Assembly (NCBI GenBank): GCA_030674875.1
Contig: JASXSU010000003.1
Location: 1,218,076-1,282,075, forward strand
Length of the DNA stretch: 64,000 nt
Direction of reading: 5' to 3'
Origin: Candidatus Endonucleibacter sp. (ex Gigantidas childressi)
Lineage (GTDB): Bacteria; Pseudomonadota; Gammaproteobacteria; Pseudomonadales; Endozoicomonadaceae
The position numbers and the translations under genes were made by a program. Under the pieces are notes generated by a model. It did not search any database, was not told the origin of the DNA, and saw only the letters and a program-made list of their open reading frames with translations. The first letter of the stretch is position 1. Every line of letters begins with the position of its first letter. Positions 8,605 to 18,391 of this stretch are shown here, one piece after another.

Positions 8605-9469
8605 TAATGTCAGCCCTAGGCATTTTTTCTAGCAAAGTATTTTTGGCATGACGACCTATTTTATTAGCTTCGTGCAAAGATAACTGGCCATGGACGTCAA
8701 TATGCATTTGAATAAACGGCACAGAGCCTGATAGTCTGGTTCTTATTTCATGCACCCCTTTCACCCCTTCTACAGACAGAATAAGTTGTGTAATCTCTTT
8801 TTGCTGCTCTGGCGGCAAAGATTGATCCATTAGATTTTGAATGGCTAACCAAGCTATTTTTCTGACACTGTATAGCATGTACCCAGAAATTAAGATGGCA
8901 AAAATATTGTCTAACTGATAATAGCCCTTACTTGTACCTATCAGGGCTATTATAACTGCTGCATTGGTTAACAAATCAATCTTATAGTGCATAGCATCGG
9001 CAGCAATAGCAGAAGACCCTGTTTCTCTGAAGACATAGGACTGAATTAATAGAAGCGCTACAGTGCCTACTATGGAGAGGATCATCACGTATATGCCTAC
9101 GTGTTCGTTGACTAATGACGTTTGTATTGTCACCCTATCAAGAGCATTAAGCAAAAGCACAATAGCAGACCCAGTAATGAAGGCTGATTGAGCTAAAACT
9201 GCAAGATGCTCGGCTTTTCCATGGCCGAAGTGATGATTTTCATCTGCGGGAGTAATTGCGATTCTTACAGCAATTAAAGTTATAACAGAAGCCATTACAT
9301 CCATTGTTGAGTCGATCAGTGCGGCCAGTAAGCTCAGTGAGCCTGTTAAGAACCACGCATAAAGCTTGGCTATGATTAACAAACTAGCAGTTGTTACAGA
9401 TGCCGCTGAGGCAAACTTCATAAGTTTGTGACGCCTCAACTCAGCTGCGTTATAACTATTTATACTCAT
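8582..9469 (-). CDS. fieF: Cation diffusion facilitator, FieF type
   Basis: The 295-residue inner-membrane protein has six predicted membrane segments and the CDF metal sites. DSTMD (about residues 53-57) and HHFGHGKAE (78-86) form part of the transport site, and ADAMHYKIDLL (around 157) supplies the second-helix pair. A cytoplasmic domain follows with HEIRTRLSG and the C-terminal IIHLDP. The spacing is that of E. coli FieF, which exports Fe(II) and Zn(II) against protons. Length is normal. It converges on tatD with overlapping ends. The upstream gap is filled by an IS5 remnant, so its original promoter region may have been replaced. Confidence 0.88.
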   Translation of the reverse strand: MSINSYNAAELRRHKLMKFASAASVTTASLLIIAKLYAWFLTGSLSLLAALIDSTMDVMASVITLIAVRIAITPADENHHFGHGKAEHLAVLAQSAFITGSAIVLLLNALDRVTIQTSLVNEHVGIYVMILSIVGTVALLLIQSYVFRETGSSAIAADAMHYKIDLLTNAAVIIALIGTSKGYYQLDNIFAILISGYMLYSVRKIAWLAIQNLMDQSLPPEQQKEITQLILSVEGVKGVHEIRTRLSGSVPFIQMHIDVHGQLSLHEANKIGRHAKNTLLEKMPRADIIIHLDPN

Positions 9470-9482
9470 TCAGAGACCTCAG

Positions 9483-9961
9483 TATAACCAACGACTGGGT
9501 CTGCTCAGAGCTGTAAGCGGAATCCGCATACAGTGCCGTTTCATCCCCCAGTAGCATGGTATCACGTTCCTGAGAATCATGAACAGTGCCAGGAGTGACG
9601 CTTTGCCTATGAATAAAGCCATCTTCATCGACATAGGTATGAACGGAAAAACCATAGGTGCTTTTTTTGTTACCACGGCTGTCATTCTTAACGTGCCAGC
9701 ACGCTTCAGGATCTTTTGTCGGTTTTCCGCTTATGTCGTGGCCCGAACCTGATCGCGCTGCCTATAGGTGTAGCATCGATGATATTAATGCGACCTTCGC
9801 TCATTATGATGTTTTGGCTTCAAGCGAACGATTAATCTCTGCCAATAATTGATCCCACAAACGATGTTCGACAAGTCGTGTTCGAAAGCGCCCCAAGGTG
9901 GAGGCTTCAGGAACTGCTCCACCAAATTCAAGGTGACAAAATTTACAAAACAGAAGATCTC
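9483..9961 (-). mobile_element. IS5-family transposase fragment
   Basis: On the minus strand the fragment reads FCHLEFGGAVPEASTLGRF, then LWDQLLAEINR, NIIMSEGRINIIDATPIGS (start of the DDE core), GHDISGKPTKDPEACWHVKN, YGFSVHTYVDEDGFIHRQS and QERDTMLLGDETALYADSAY. This is the N-terminal and middle part of an IS5 transposase, with one or more frameshifts. It is cut at the start by the family A repeat at 9962. It stops before the C-terminal catalytic glutamate, so it is inactive. Confidence 0.8.
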
Positions 9962-10090
9962 TATACCCAAAGCATTTCAAATTGCTACTAGACAGCAAGT
10001 AAGCAAAGTCCCGTGAGCCTACGAGCAGTAGGTGATCGGGGTGAGCGAACGCAGCCAACACCCCTCCCCTCCCTCAAGGGTCTGAGTATA
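9962..10090 (+). repeat. MITE-like repeat, family A, inserted in IS5
   Basis: The left end TATACCCAAAGCATTTC and the core (GCAAGTAAGC, GTGAGCCTACGAGCAG, GGTGATCGGGGTGAGCG) match the intact copies at 44.8 and 54.4 kb. The right end is replaced by a C-rich stretch but still finishes near GAGTATA. It sits exactly at the broken end of the IS5 fragment. Confidence 0.75.
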
Positions 10091-10286
10091 CTTCTTGGCA
10101 TCAATACTACCCTCGAAAAACTTAAGTATATACTCAGTGAGTTTGTGTAAATGACTGTATCAAGGAGAAAGATTTGAATATTTCGTATAAAATATTCACA
10201 ATATGGACATCTGACTCCATATTTGTCATATAATCTTGTGATAGCTATTGGAGCTAAAATGAAATGTAAAGCGGATTAAATCAGGC

Positions 10287-12251
10287 ATGGACTTCACATA
10301 TTTTAATCAAATTATTCTTATATTAGCTCTTTCTGTTGTCACTATCGCACTTTTCAAGCGCTTCAATCTCCCTGAAATCCTAGGCTACATTTTTGTAGGT
10401 GTTGTAATAGGCCCTACTACTACTGGGTATATTTCTGATGATTTTGATATCAGTCTTTTGGCAGAGATTGGTGTGGTTTTTCTTCTATTTACGCTTGGTC
10501 TTGAGTTCTCTTTAAACACAATAAAGGCCATGAAAAAGGAGGTTTTTGGCTTTGGCGGGATGCAGGTTTTACTAACAACATTAGGCATATTCGGCCTTCT
10601 AATATTCACTGGTAATAGTAGCCTTGAGTCTTTAGTTATTTCTGGAGCTCTTGCATTATCATCAACAGCTATTGTTTTGAAAGAGCTTACTCAGCGTAAT
10701 GCACTGCGCTCCAGGCAAGGGCAACTGGCAATAGGCGTGCTTCTTTTTCAGGATATTGCCGCAGTGTTGTTTCTAATACTGATTCCTGCCATTGCTAGTA
10801 CTCATGGAGTATCGATAATTTCATCATTATCCATCACACTGATCAAAGGAATTCTTTTCGTGTTGACCATGTTGGCTGCTGGTAAATGGGTGCTGCCGAA
10901 AGCATTTCATGAAGTAGCTCAAGCGCGCTCTGAGGAGCTTTTTGTCCTTACGGCATTAATGACGGCACTGATGGCTGCTTGGATTGCGCATACTCTTGGG
11001 TTGTCAATGGCTCTGGGAGGATTTGTAGCAGGCATGATGATGGGGGAAAGCAACTATAAACATCAAATTGAAGCTGATATTCGACCTTTCCGGGATGTAC
11101 TGCTTGGCTTATTTTTTGTTTCTATTGGCCTGATGCTGGATATGGACATTCTCAGGCAGCACTGGCCGATGATTATTTTAGCAACAACCGCGTTGGTGGT
11201 TTTCAAGTTTTTGATTGTTCTAGTGCTTGCCCGTACATATGGTGAGGCGGAAAAAGTTTCAATGAAAACAGCATTATTTCTTTGTCAGGGAGGGGAATTT
11301 TGTTTTGCTCTGATTGCTTTAGCTTCTCAATATGGTCAGACAGGTGGTGATTTAGCCTCTGTTGTTCTGGCTATTACGATTTTATCTATGGTTATTGCAC
11401 CCCTGCTCATTCGTAATAGCCGTATCATTACAGGTTTGTTAGGTAAGAGACAGGTTAGTTCTGTTATCACTGAACCTGGAGATGAAGAAATCCGCATAAA
11501 AACAGCTCATATACAGCACCACACATTGATTTGTGGTTATGGGCGTGTTGGTCAGACTATTAGCCGCTTTTTAACACAGGAAGGAAAAAGCTTTGTCGTT
11601 CTTGACGAGGACCCTATCCATGTTGAGGAGGCAGGAAAAGCTGGAGACCCTGTTTTTTTTGGCGACTGTCGACGCATTGAGCTTTTGGAGGCCGTTGGTC
11701 TGGCACGAGCTAGTCAAGTCGTTATATGTATTGATAGAGCCGAAGATGCCTTAAAAACAGTCAAATCTATTCGTGATAAAATATTAAGCGTTCCAATACT
11801 GGTAAGAACTAGGCATTTTCATGAAACCACAGAGTTGAAACGAGCTGGGGCGACGGTTGTTATACCTGAAATGCTTGAATCTAGCCTGCTTATTGTTAAA
11901 CACGTAATGTTGATGTTAGGGTTGAGCTCTGAATTAGTGCGTAAACGTATCAACCATGCTAGAGAGCACCGCTATGAAATACTAAATGGTTATTACCCTG
12001 GTTTGAACGATTATCAGATGAGTAGTGAGATATCTGAACACAGGCACGCCATAATTGTGAGTAGTGTTTCAGCTCTTCTGGGTAGTAGTCTTCACAACCT
12101 TGAAATATCTGACTGTATGATTGTAGAGTTTCGTCGTAATCAGCAGGTTCTGACTCCTGAACCAGAAATAGTACTGGAGGTCGGTGATATTGTTGTTCTT
12201 AGTGGTAGCAGTAGTGCTATAGCTAAAGCTGAAAAAGTATTTCGTAAATAG
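10287..12251 (+). CDS. CPA2 potassium/proton antiporter, KefB/KefC-like
   Basis: The 654-residue protein has about 12 membrane segments (residues 1-385). They carry family residues such as VGVVIGPTT near the start and LFQDIAAVLF around 155-165, whose Q-D pair is conserved in CPA2 exchangers. A cytosolic TrkA-N nucleotide-binding domain begins at HTLICGYGRVGQ (about residue 413). A TrkA-C-like domain occupies about 560-650. This is the architecture of glutathione- or nucleotide-gated K+/H+ antiporters. KefB and KefC of E. coli are about 600 residues and lack the TrkA-C tail, so this is a KefB-like relative, closer to the RosB/YbaL type in domain order. The gene stands alone, with no KefG/KefF partner visible. 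Confidence 0.85.
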   Translation: MDFTYFNQIILILALSVVTIALFKRFNLPEILGYIFVGVVIGPTTTGYISDDFDISLLAEIGVVFLLFTLGLEFSLNTIKAMKKEVFGFGGMQVLLTTLGIFGLLIFTGNSSLESLVISGALALSSTAIVLKELTQRNALRSRQGQLAIGVLLFQDIAAVLFLILIPAIASTHGVSIISSLSITLIKGILFVLTMLAAGKWVLPKAFHEVAQARSEELFVLTALMTALMAAWIAHTLGLSMALGGFVAGMMMGESNYKHQIEADIRPFRDVLLGLFFVSIGLMLDMDILRQHWPMIILATTALVVFKFLIVLVLARTYGEAEKVSMKTALFLCQGGEFCFALIALASQYGQTGGDLASVVLAITILSMVIAPLLIRNSRIITGLLGKRQVSSVITEPGDEEIRIKTAHIQHHTLICGYGRVGQTISRFLTQEGKSFVVLDEDPIHVEEAGKAGDPVFFGDCRRIELLEAVGLARASQVVICIDRAEDALKTVKSIRDKILSVPILVRTRHFHETTELKRAGATVVIPEMLESSLLIVKHVMLMLGLSSELVRKRINHAREHRYEILNGYYPGLNDYQMSSEISEHRHAIIVSSVSALLGSSLHNLEISDCMIVEFRRNQQVLTPEPEIVLEVGDIVVLSGSSSAIAKAEKVFRK

Positions 12252-12326
12252 GTCTTCAGGATCAATATTTAGTCTTGCATCTGCAAATGTGATAACCAGA
12301 CCCTCACAATTTCTCGCACCTCATTT

Positions 12327-13301
12327 TCAATGGCTGGGTAGTTTTATATTGGAAAACAGTTCGTCTACCTCAGCTTTATTGTGACGAGAAATGGCATCCT
12401 GTATCACTTCTTTGGTTAGGTGAGAGGCAAATTTTTCAATAAAATCATACATAAAGCCTCTTAAAAATGAGCCTCGACAAAATCCGATGCTGGTGATGCC
12501 AGGCTCAAATAAGTGAGATGCATCAAGTGTCTGCAAGTCCGAATCAAATTTAGGGTCGTAGGACATTTTTGCGATAATGCCGACCCCTAGATTTAACCTA
12601 ACATAAGTTTTAATTACATCGGCATCAGCAGCGGAGAACGCTATCTTAGGAGATAAGCCTTCATTCATGAAAGCTTCGTCAAGCTTAGATCGGCCAGACA
12701 AGCCGAGAGTATAAGTTATCAGGGGGTGATAAGAAATATCTTTTAATGTCAATTTAGAAACTTTAGTGAGGGGGTGATTTTTTCGAACCAAAACACATCG
12801 GTTCCAGCTATAACAAGGCATTATTACGAGGTTATTAAATAGTTCTAACCCTTCGCTAGATATAGCAAAATCGGCAGATCCATTTCCCGCCATTTCTGCT
12901 GCTTGAATAGGTGTGCTTTGGTGCATGCGAAACGTTACATCGGGGTACTTCGAGACAAACTGACTGATAACAGAAGGCAATGAATATCTGGCCTGTGTAT
13001 GCGTTGTAGCAATAGATAGGCCACCCTTACGTTCATTGCTAAATTCCTGAGAAAGTTGTTTAATGCTTTCAACTTTTCGAAGAATATCTTGAGCTTTTGC
13101 AATAATGTGCACACCAGCGGGGGTTATTTTAGTGAGATGCTTACCACTGCGTAAGAAAACCTCTATACCTAACTCATCTTCCAATAATCTAATTTGTTTA
13201 CTAATACCTGGCTGAGAAGTGTAAAGACTCTGGGCAGTAGCGGATACATTTAGGTCATGACGAGCAACTTCACATATATAGCGCAATTGTTGCAGCTTCA
13301 T
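12327..13301 (-). CDS. cysB: LysR-type regulator CysB
   Basis: The 324-residue protein (from Met at 13301) aligns with E. coli CysB over its full length. The helix-turn-helix begins LQQLRYICEV and contains SLYTSQPGISKQIRLLEDEL. The effector domain shows TTHTQARYSLP, the sulfate/N-acetylserine-site stretch TYTLGLSGRS and TDADVIKTYVRL with S for T. The C-terminus is LFSNIKLP. CysB activates cysteine-synthesis and sulfur-uptake genes with N-acetylserine. GGAGG lies 6 bases before the ATG at 13301 and homology starts there, so an in-frame ATG at 13322 is less likely. It is not linked to cysteine genes here. Confidence 0.93.
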   Translation of the reverse strand: MKLQQLRYICEVARHDLNVSATAQSLYTSQPGISKQIRLLEDELGIEVFLRSGKHLTKITPAGVHIIAKAQDILRKVESIKQLSQEFSNERKGGLSIATTHTQARYSLPSVISQFVSKYPDVTFRMHQSTPIQAAEMAGNGSADFAISSEGLELFNNLVIMPCYSWNRCVLVRKNHPLTKVSKLTLKDISYHPLITYTLGLSGRSKLDEAFMNEGLSPKIAFSAADADVIKTYVRLNLGVGIIAKMSYDPKFDSDLQTLDASHLFEPGITSIGFCRGSFLRGFMYDFIEKFASHLTKEVIQDAISRHNKAEVDELFSNIKLPSH

Positions 13302-13436
13302 TGATGGCCTCCAGTCAAACAAACAAGCAAGGATTTTTCATTCCCAGGAGATGTTAGGAAATATTTTTTATCACTATATAGCATAAGAAGTAATGAGATA
13401 TTAGCATAACTAAGTTATTTGTCGTAAGAACCGGTT

Positions 13437-13499
13437 GTAGATCGTGGGGCTTCGCTAGTTTGTGGCCCACCCTTCCCGCCTCCAATGGTAACGGGTATA
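13437..13499. repeat. MITE-like repeat, family B, partial
   Basis: The fragment carries GTGGGGCTTCGCTAG, CCTCCAATGGTAAC and the terminal GGGTATA, the right half of family B (compare 55394-55515). It lies between cysB and greB, just beyond the greB stop. Confidence 0.55.
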
Positions 13500-13515
13500 T
13501 AGGTTCATTCAACTA

Positions 13516-14007
13516 TTATTCATCCTTGTTGAACGGTTGGTATTGGATAATCTGGATAAGCCATGTTTTTTCTCCGGATGGTGTTTGGACGTTGATTTCG
13601 TCATTTTCTTGTTTGCCTAGCATAGCTTTAGCCATAGGTGAGTCAATAGAAATATGTGTGTTATTTGTATCAATCTCATCAGGGCCGATAATTCGACAGC
13701 GAAGAACCTGATTATTGTCATTTATGAGCTCTACCCATGCACCAAAATATACTTTTCCTTCTTGCTCTTTTGAATAATTTACGACCTTAAGTACATCAAG
13801 TCTCTTTCTTAAGTGTCTGATTCTTCTGTCAATTTCTCTAAGAAGGCGTTTCCCTTCTTTGTATTCGGCATTTTCGCTCCTATCACCAAGTGCAGCGGCT
13901 TCAGATACAGCTTGTGTGATTAATGGGCGTTTATTTAACCATAAATAAGAGAGTTCGTTCTCGAGTTTGTTTTTTCCTTTATCTGTAATTAAGGGGGTGT
14001 TATTCAT
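13516..14007 (-). CDS. greB: Transcription elongation factor GreB
   Basis: The 163-residue protein matches GreB throughout. It has the N-terminal coiled coil with the tip acidic segment GDRSENAEYKEGKRLLREID (the D and E needed for transcript cleavage), then the C-terminal FKBP-like domain with EGKVYFGAWVEL and ISIDSPMAKAMLGK. GreB binds the RNA polymerase secondary channel and stimulates cleavage of backtracked RNA. YLWLNKRP near the N-terminus and the REIDRRIRHL stretch distinguish it from GreA. The start at 14007 matches the family start. It is an isolated gene between cysB and nfuA. Confidence 0.95.
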   Translation of the reverse strand: MNNTPLITDKGKNKLENELSYLWLNKRPLITQAVSEAAALGDRSENAEYKEGKRLLREIDRRIRHLRKRLDVLKVVNYSKEQEGKVYFGAWVELINDNNQVLRCRIIGPDEIDTNNTHISIDSPMAKAMLGKQENDEINVQTPSGEKTWLIQIIQYQPFNKDE

Positions 14008-14123
14008 AGGTTTGTATTAATGTATATTTGAAAATTTCTCGTATATGATGGTATAAACCATCACCTACTACACACCTCTTCTCTTACTTAGTTGAACCAC
14101 TTACCTACCTTATCACTATATAG

Positions 14124-14705
14124 CTACTTAAAATAAGCGTTCTCACGGACCGTATGATCGGTTATATCCCGAACACCTTGTAACTCTGCGATATGCTCCA
14201 GTAAAGTACGCTCAACACCGTCTTTTAAAGTCGCATCAACCATGCCGCAGCCTTGACAACCTCCACCAAATTGCAATACAGCAATAGCTTCATCCAACTC
14301 AATCAAGGATACCATGCCCCCATGGGAAGCTAGGCCTGGGTTGATTTCTGTCTGCAAAATATAATTGATTCTCGCATCAAGAGGACTATCTTTGTTAACT
14401 TGAGGTGCTTTGGCATTGGGCGCCTTAATGGTTAGTTGGCCACCCAGCCTGTCTTCTGCGAAATCAATCACAGCATCCACAAGAAATAACTCACTAGCCT
14501 TTTCAATATAACAATCAAAAAAATCTAGCTCAAGCTTAATGTCTTCAGCTTTCTCTTCTCCAGACTTACAATAAGCTAGGCATGTTTCTGCATGGGCCGT
14601 ACCAGGCTGAGATACAAACAGGCGAACACTGGTATTTTTGTCATCCTGCTTGCTAAGAAGCTGAACCAAATACTTTTGTCCAGACTCTGTAAACGTTATG
14701 TTCAA
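14124..14705 (-). CDS. nfuA: Iron-sulfur biogenesis protein NfuA
   Basis: The 193-residue protein has two domains. The N-terminal degenerate A-type carrier domain (1-95) has no cluster cysteine triad. The C-terminal Nfu domain carries [12 protein letters not shown], whose CxxC binds a 4Fe-4S cluster at the dimer interface. Nearby PNAKAP and [10 protein letters not shown] match NfuA. It delivers clusters to apo-enzymes such as aconitase, whose gene acnB lies at 41.7 kb. The start codon is TTG at 14705, preceded by GGGAG; homology to NfuA begins at that codon. No isc or suf genes are in the window. Confidence 0.93.
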   Translation of the reverse strand: MNITFTESGQKYLVQLLSKQDDKNTSVRLFVSQPGTAHAETCLAYCKSGEEKAEDIKLELDFFDCYIEKASELFLVDAVIDFAEDRLGGQLTIKAPNAKAPQVNKDSPLDARINYILQTEINPGLASHGGMVSLIELDEAIAVLQFGGGCQGCGMVDATLKDGVERTLLEHIAELQGVRDITDHTVRENAYFK

Positions 14706-15052
14706 TACAATACTCCCTCAGAAAGTTAACGATCTTATTTTAGACTATACTCGCCTTTCAGGGAATATCCTTCGTAGCTCAGTTCAGGGTTCAAGGCATA
14801 GAAGATATATACCAGTTACCATTGTAAGGGCCGCCAACAAGCAAAGGCCCACTTTTAAGAGAATGGGTGTAAAGGATATACAAAGCATGTAGTTAGTAGA
14901 CTATCCTCAACCAAACGGCTACTCTCTCTTTACTCCAGACAAAAATCCTAACCATGCTTACTACAGTAATGCGACGTAACTCTATCCTTTTTATGATGGG
15001 ATGGAATCCTTGATCATTAACAACAACGACCAACAACGGAACAGACCATTTT
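14706..15052. other. Divergent intergenic region nfuA / Bcr-type transporter
   Basis: This 347-bp stretch separates two divergent genes and must hold both promoters. I see no reliable operator, RNA gene or repeat. Confidence 0.4.
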
Positions 15053-16279
15053 ATGAGACCCCTATTAATTCCGGAAAAACACCCCACTATTATTCTTATT
15101 ATTCTAACACTTTTTGCCACCATCGGGCCTGTGTCTATTGATATCTTCACACCTTCATTGCCGGAAATTACCAGATATTTTAGTACTGACGCTTCCACGG
15201 TTCAATTCAGTGTTAGTATATTTATGCTAGGCTTTGCCGTTTCAATGCTAATATGTGGGCCTTTGGCTGATAGATTTGGCCGCAAAAACACTCTTCTGAT
15301 AGGTTATATCCTTTACTTTATAGCATCCCTAGCAATAATTAATACAGATAATATATCTATATTTCTTATAGCACGTTTTGCCCAGGCTGTTTTTGGCAGC
15401 TTCGGCACGGCTCTAGCCAGAACCATTGCCAGAGACTATTATAAGGGCCAGATGGAGCTCAAAATGCTAGCTTATATTGGCAGTTGTCTGACTATTGGCC
15501 CCATGATAGCTCCTATTGTTGGAGGATTCATTCAAGAATATGCGGGTTGGAAATACAACTTTATTGTTCTGCAAGTGTTAGTTGTTATTACTATTATCGC
15601 ACTCCAGTTTATCCCTGAACTCTATGTTCCCCAAAAAAAATCAGAAAAAACAAGTATTTTGTCAAGTTACATAGCAGTTCTCTCTGACTTTCGTTATCTA
15701 CGTTTTACCATTGCTGCGGGGACTGCTTTTGCAGGAGCTTTTGTGTTTGTTGTTGGCGCCCCTTTTGTATTGATGGATCAACTAGGTATTACTCCAAAGT
15801 ATTACGGTATGTTATTCGCTGCTATTATTGCGGCTTACATCATAAGTGCTGCCTGTGTACCTTATCTAAACTCTCGCTTTAGACGAGAAGATTGCTCAAA
15901 GATAGCCTGTATTTTGCTTGTAACTGGTGCGACAGTCTCAGTTGTAACTGGTTGTTTTTCGCATGGTAAATCCATAACCGGCTATATAGTCGGTGTCATT
16001 ATTTACGAACTAGGCCTCGGTATTTACCTTCCTATTTGTCAAGCACTGGCCACAGAGCATATGAAAACCAATACTGGTACAGCAATAGGCCTTGTTTTTT
16101 TTATTGAAATGCTACTAGTAACAGCTATCAGCGGCATTGTTGGCTGTTTACAAGTACAAAACTTAAACATCACATCTTTGGCTCTAATCAGTCTAGTGGC
16201 AACTCTTTTGTCCATACTCTGCCTTCTGAGCTCTAACTTCATCAAATGTCTTAGTACACGCTGTTCAATAGTAAAATAA
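15053..16279 (+). CDS. Bcr/CflA-type MFS drug efflux transporter
   Basis: The 408-residue protein has 12 membrane segments. The start of the fold reads FATIGPVSIDIFTPSLPEI, with the acidic D in helix 1 typical of Bcr/CflA carriers. Motif A follows as GPLADRFGRKNTLL (about 80-93), then motif B-like ARFAQAVFGSFGTALART and motif C-like SCLTIGPMIAPIVGG. The family exports bicyclomycin, chloramphenicol, sulfonamides or dipeptides by proton antiport. Substrate cannot be told here. It runs in the same direction as the MATE gene 95 bp downstream, so the two may be co-transcribed. No strong ribosome binding site is visible at the chosen ATG. Confidence 0.88.
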   Translation: MRPLLIPEKHPTIILIILTLFATIGPVSIDIFTPSLPEITRYFSTDASTVQFSVSIFMLGFAVSMLICGPLADRFGRKNTLLIGYILYFIASLAIINTDNISIFLIARFAQAVFGSFGTALARTIARDYYKGQMELKMLAYIGSCLTIGPMIAPIVGGFIQEYAGWKYNFIVLQVLVVITIIALQFIPELYVPQKKSEKTSILSSYIAVLSDFRYLRFTIAAGTAFAGAFVFVVGAPFVLMDQLGITPKYYGMLFAAIIAAYIISAACVPYLNSRFRREDCSKIACILLVTGATVSVVTGCFSHGKSITGYIVGVIIYELGLGIYLPICQALATEHMKTNTGTAIGLVFFIEMLLVTAISGIVGCLQVQNLNITSLALISLVATLLSILCLLSSNFIKCLSTRCSIVK

Positions 16280-16374
16280 AAAATCTCGCCTCTCGGAAAT
16301 TATCGATTTGTTTACTCTTCGATATTTTCAATTACACTGTTTGTAGCCTGAATAATCTGTTTAATGACTACATT

Positions 16375-17739
16375 ATGTTGTTACAGATGTATAGTCAGAG
16401 ATATTTTTGCGAGAGTACTATGAGATCCCGTGTTATTACGATTCTCCGCCTCAGTATTTCGATGATTATTGCTATGCTGTCCCAAAGTCTGATGAGCTTA
16501 GTCGATGCTGCTTTGGTTGGGCCTTTAGGCGAAGAAGCACTGGCAGCAGTAGGCGTTGGTAGTAACGCTATGCTGGTTGCTTTAGCGTTAATTTCAGGTA
16601 TTTCACTAGGAGTACAAGCTCAGGTAGCTAGACGTATTGGCGAAAACAAAACGTTCGACTGTGCAGCGCCTGTTAATCACAGTATTCTCATTGCCGTATG
16701 CTTTGCGTTACCTCTAAGCTTGATTCTGTGCTTAACGGCTCCATGGCTCTTGAAAATTTATACCTCTGCACCCGCAATTCATGAAAATGCTACTACCTAT
16801 TTCCAGATAAGAATAATGACGCTAACTGCAGCAGTTTTAAACCTATCTTTTCGTGGTTATTGGAATGGTACTCAACAACCTCAGGCCTTTCTAAAAATAT
16901 TATTGATTAGTCATTTAACTAACGTGTTAATCAGTTACCTTTTAATTTACGGGCACTGGGGGCTACCGAAGCTTGGTGTTACAGGAGCCTCTATAGGTAC
17001 TCTTTTCTCAATGTACCTTTGCACCCTACTAAATATTCACAAATTCCAACGTTCATCTTCTAAGCATGGTTTATTTACTCATTGGCGTGATAAAGCTTCA
17101 TTTACCTGCTTGCTCAAATTAGCTTTTCCATACTCGCTTCAGCAAACATTTTTTTGCATAGGAATCATGCTGCTATATGTAATTATTGCCAAGCTAGGCA
17201 CCAGCGAAATGGCTGTGACTCATGTGTTGATGAATATTTCTTTATTCCTTATATTGCCTGGTGTTGGGCTAGGTATTTCAATAACAACATTAGTTAGCCA
17301 GTGCTTAGGAGCAAATTTTAATGAAGATGCTTTGCAGTGGGGCAATGATGCCGTGCTTGTTGCAACTTTTATTCTAGTGATTTTAGGATTACCTTTTATT
17401 TTGGCACCAGCATTTTGTCTTTCGTATTTTTTACATGACCCAAAACTTATTGATCTTGCTTGCCTTCCTCTACAGATATTGTGTCTCGGCGTTATACTGG
17501 ATGCCGCCTCTCTAGTACTATCTCATGCGTTAACTGGTGCCGGAGCAAGCCGTAGCGTGCTTTATGTTCGCTTTTTCTTTCAATGGATAGTATTGCTTCC
17601 TATTTGCTGGCTGGTCGGCCCAATGTTAGGTCTGGGGTTACCTTACATTTTTGCAGTTCAAGCAATACAACGGTTATTGAGTTCACTAACTTTTATTTGG
17701 CTTTGGCGGAAGCGAGACTGGATGAATATTCCCATATAA
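16375..17739 (+). CDS. MATE-family multidrug efflux transporter
   Basis: The 454-residue protein has 12 membrane segments in two MatE repeats. Family wording includes MIIAMLSQSLMSLVDAALVG in helix 1 and EALAAVGVGSNAM next. The second half begins LLKLAFPYSLQQTFF, and GAGASRSVLYVRFFFQW appears near the end. MATE carriers export cationic drugs against Na+ or H+. The end FIWLWRKRDW is like DinF/NorM C-termini. The ATG at 16420 (residue 16, MRSRVITI) is an alternative start that would remove an unusual leader and has a purine stretch before it. It follows the Bcr-type gene. Confidence 0.86.
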   Translation: MLLQMYSQRYFCESTMRSRVITILRLSISMIIAMLSQSLMSLVDAALVGPLGEEALAAVGVGSNAMLVALALISGISLGVQAQVARRIGENKTFDCAAPVNHSILIAVCFALPLSLILCLTAPWLLKIYTSAPAIHENATTYFQIRIMTLTAAVLNLSFRGYWNGTQQPQAFLKILLISHLTNVLISYLLIYGHWGLPKLGVTGASIGTLFSMYLCTLLNIHKFQRSSSKHGLFTHWRDKASFTCLLKLAFPYSLQQTFFCIGIMLLYVIIAKLGTSEMAVTHVLMNISLFLILPGVGLGISITTLVSQCLGANFNEDALQWGNDAVLVATFILVILGLPFILAPAFCLSYFLHDPKLIDLACLPLQILCLGVILDAASLVLSHALTGAGASRSVLYVRFFFQWIVLLPICWLVGPMLGLGLPYIFAVQAIQRLLSSLTFIWLWRKRDWMNIPI

Positions 17740-17786
17740 AAAAAATGCTGCCTCCCCTTCCCTCCCACGCTAACTCTCTTTCTGTC

Positions 17787-17900
17787 TCGGATTCAAATTC
17801 AAGGTGCATCATAGCTTAAGCTGCTAACTCAGCCCTGTATTCACCCGTTATCAGGTGGTTTTTTTGAAATTCAAATCTTTTCTAGCTGGGCAAGTTTTAA
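17787..17900 (-). mobile_element. IS30-A terminal fragment
   Basis: TCGGATTCAAATTC, a TTAAGCTGCTAA-like word, CCCTGTATTCACCC and GAAATTCAAATCTTTTC are the last 110 bp of IS30-A as seen at 44.62 and 54.03 kb. They contain the terminal repeat and the final transposase codons. Nothing else of the element remains. Confidence 0.7.
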
Positions 17901-18391
17901 TGCCAAGGTATTTTACCGTAGCATGCGATAAAGAACATTAAGATTCCCCTATAACTTATTGTTTTTACATGTATTTTAGCATTTATTCTATTTTTTGATG
18001 AACTCCCAAACTGGTATTAGTGGATCAGTAGAAGTATGTACTTATTCGCTTTGAATATGCGGAATTTTTGAGGGACCCAACAGCTACTATTACTGGTGGG
18101 TTCCTAGTGCATTTTTTTGTTTGTTGTTTACTCGAATTTTCAAGAGGACAGGGTGTAAGATAATAATCCTTTAACAATATGATTGTATAATATAAATGGT
18201 TATATCTATACCGGATCAATACCTATCGCAGATTCATTTTGATGGAATTATCTCTTGCTTTACAACATCTTCCATTTAGGTGTGGGTACTATGAACCTAC
18301 GAGCATTAGGCAATTGAAGTGAGCGCAAGTAGTAATCAACCCGCGCCATAAATGGAAATAGGTAATAAAATGTTCAAAAATATAGGGATAG
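17901..18391. other. Gene-free stretch downstream of the MATE and RND genes
   Basis: No gene is evident. An imperfect stem (about 18071-18104, GGGACCCA against TGGGTTCC) is followed by a T-rich tract and could end transcription from the MATE side. Around 18285-18340, ATGAACCTACGAGCATTAGG and GTGAGCGCAAG look like a worn family A repeat. Confidence 0.35.

Noticed and set aside
13483-13494. CCCGCCTCCAA as a second tRNA-Cys attachment site
   Set aside because: It matches the tRNA 3' end for about ten bases only and is part of a family B repeat right end, so the match is coincidental.
14698-14892. 64-residue frame divergent from nfuA
   Set aside because: It overlaps the nfuA start and promoter region, lacks a ribosome binding site and looks like no known family.
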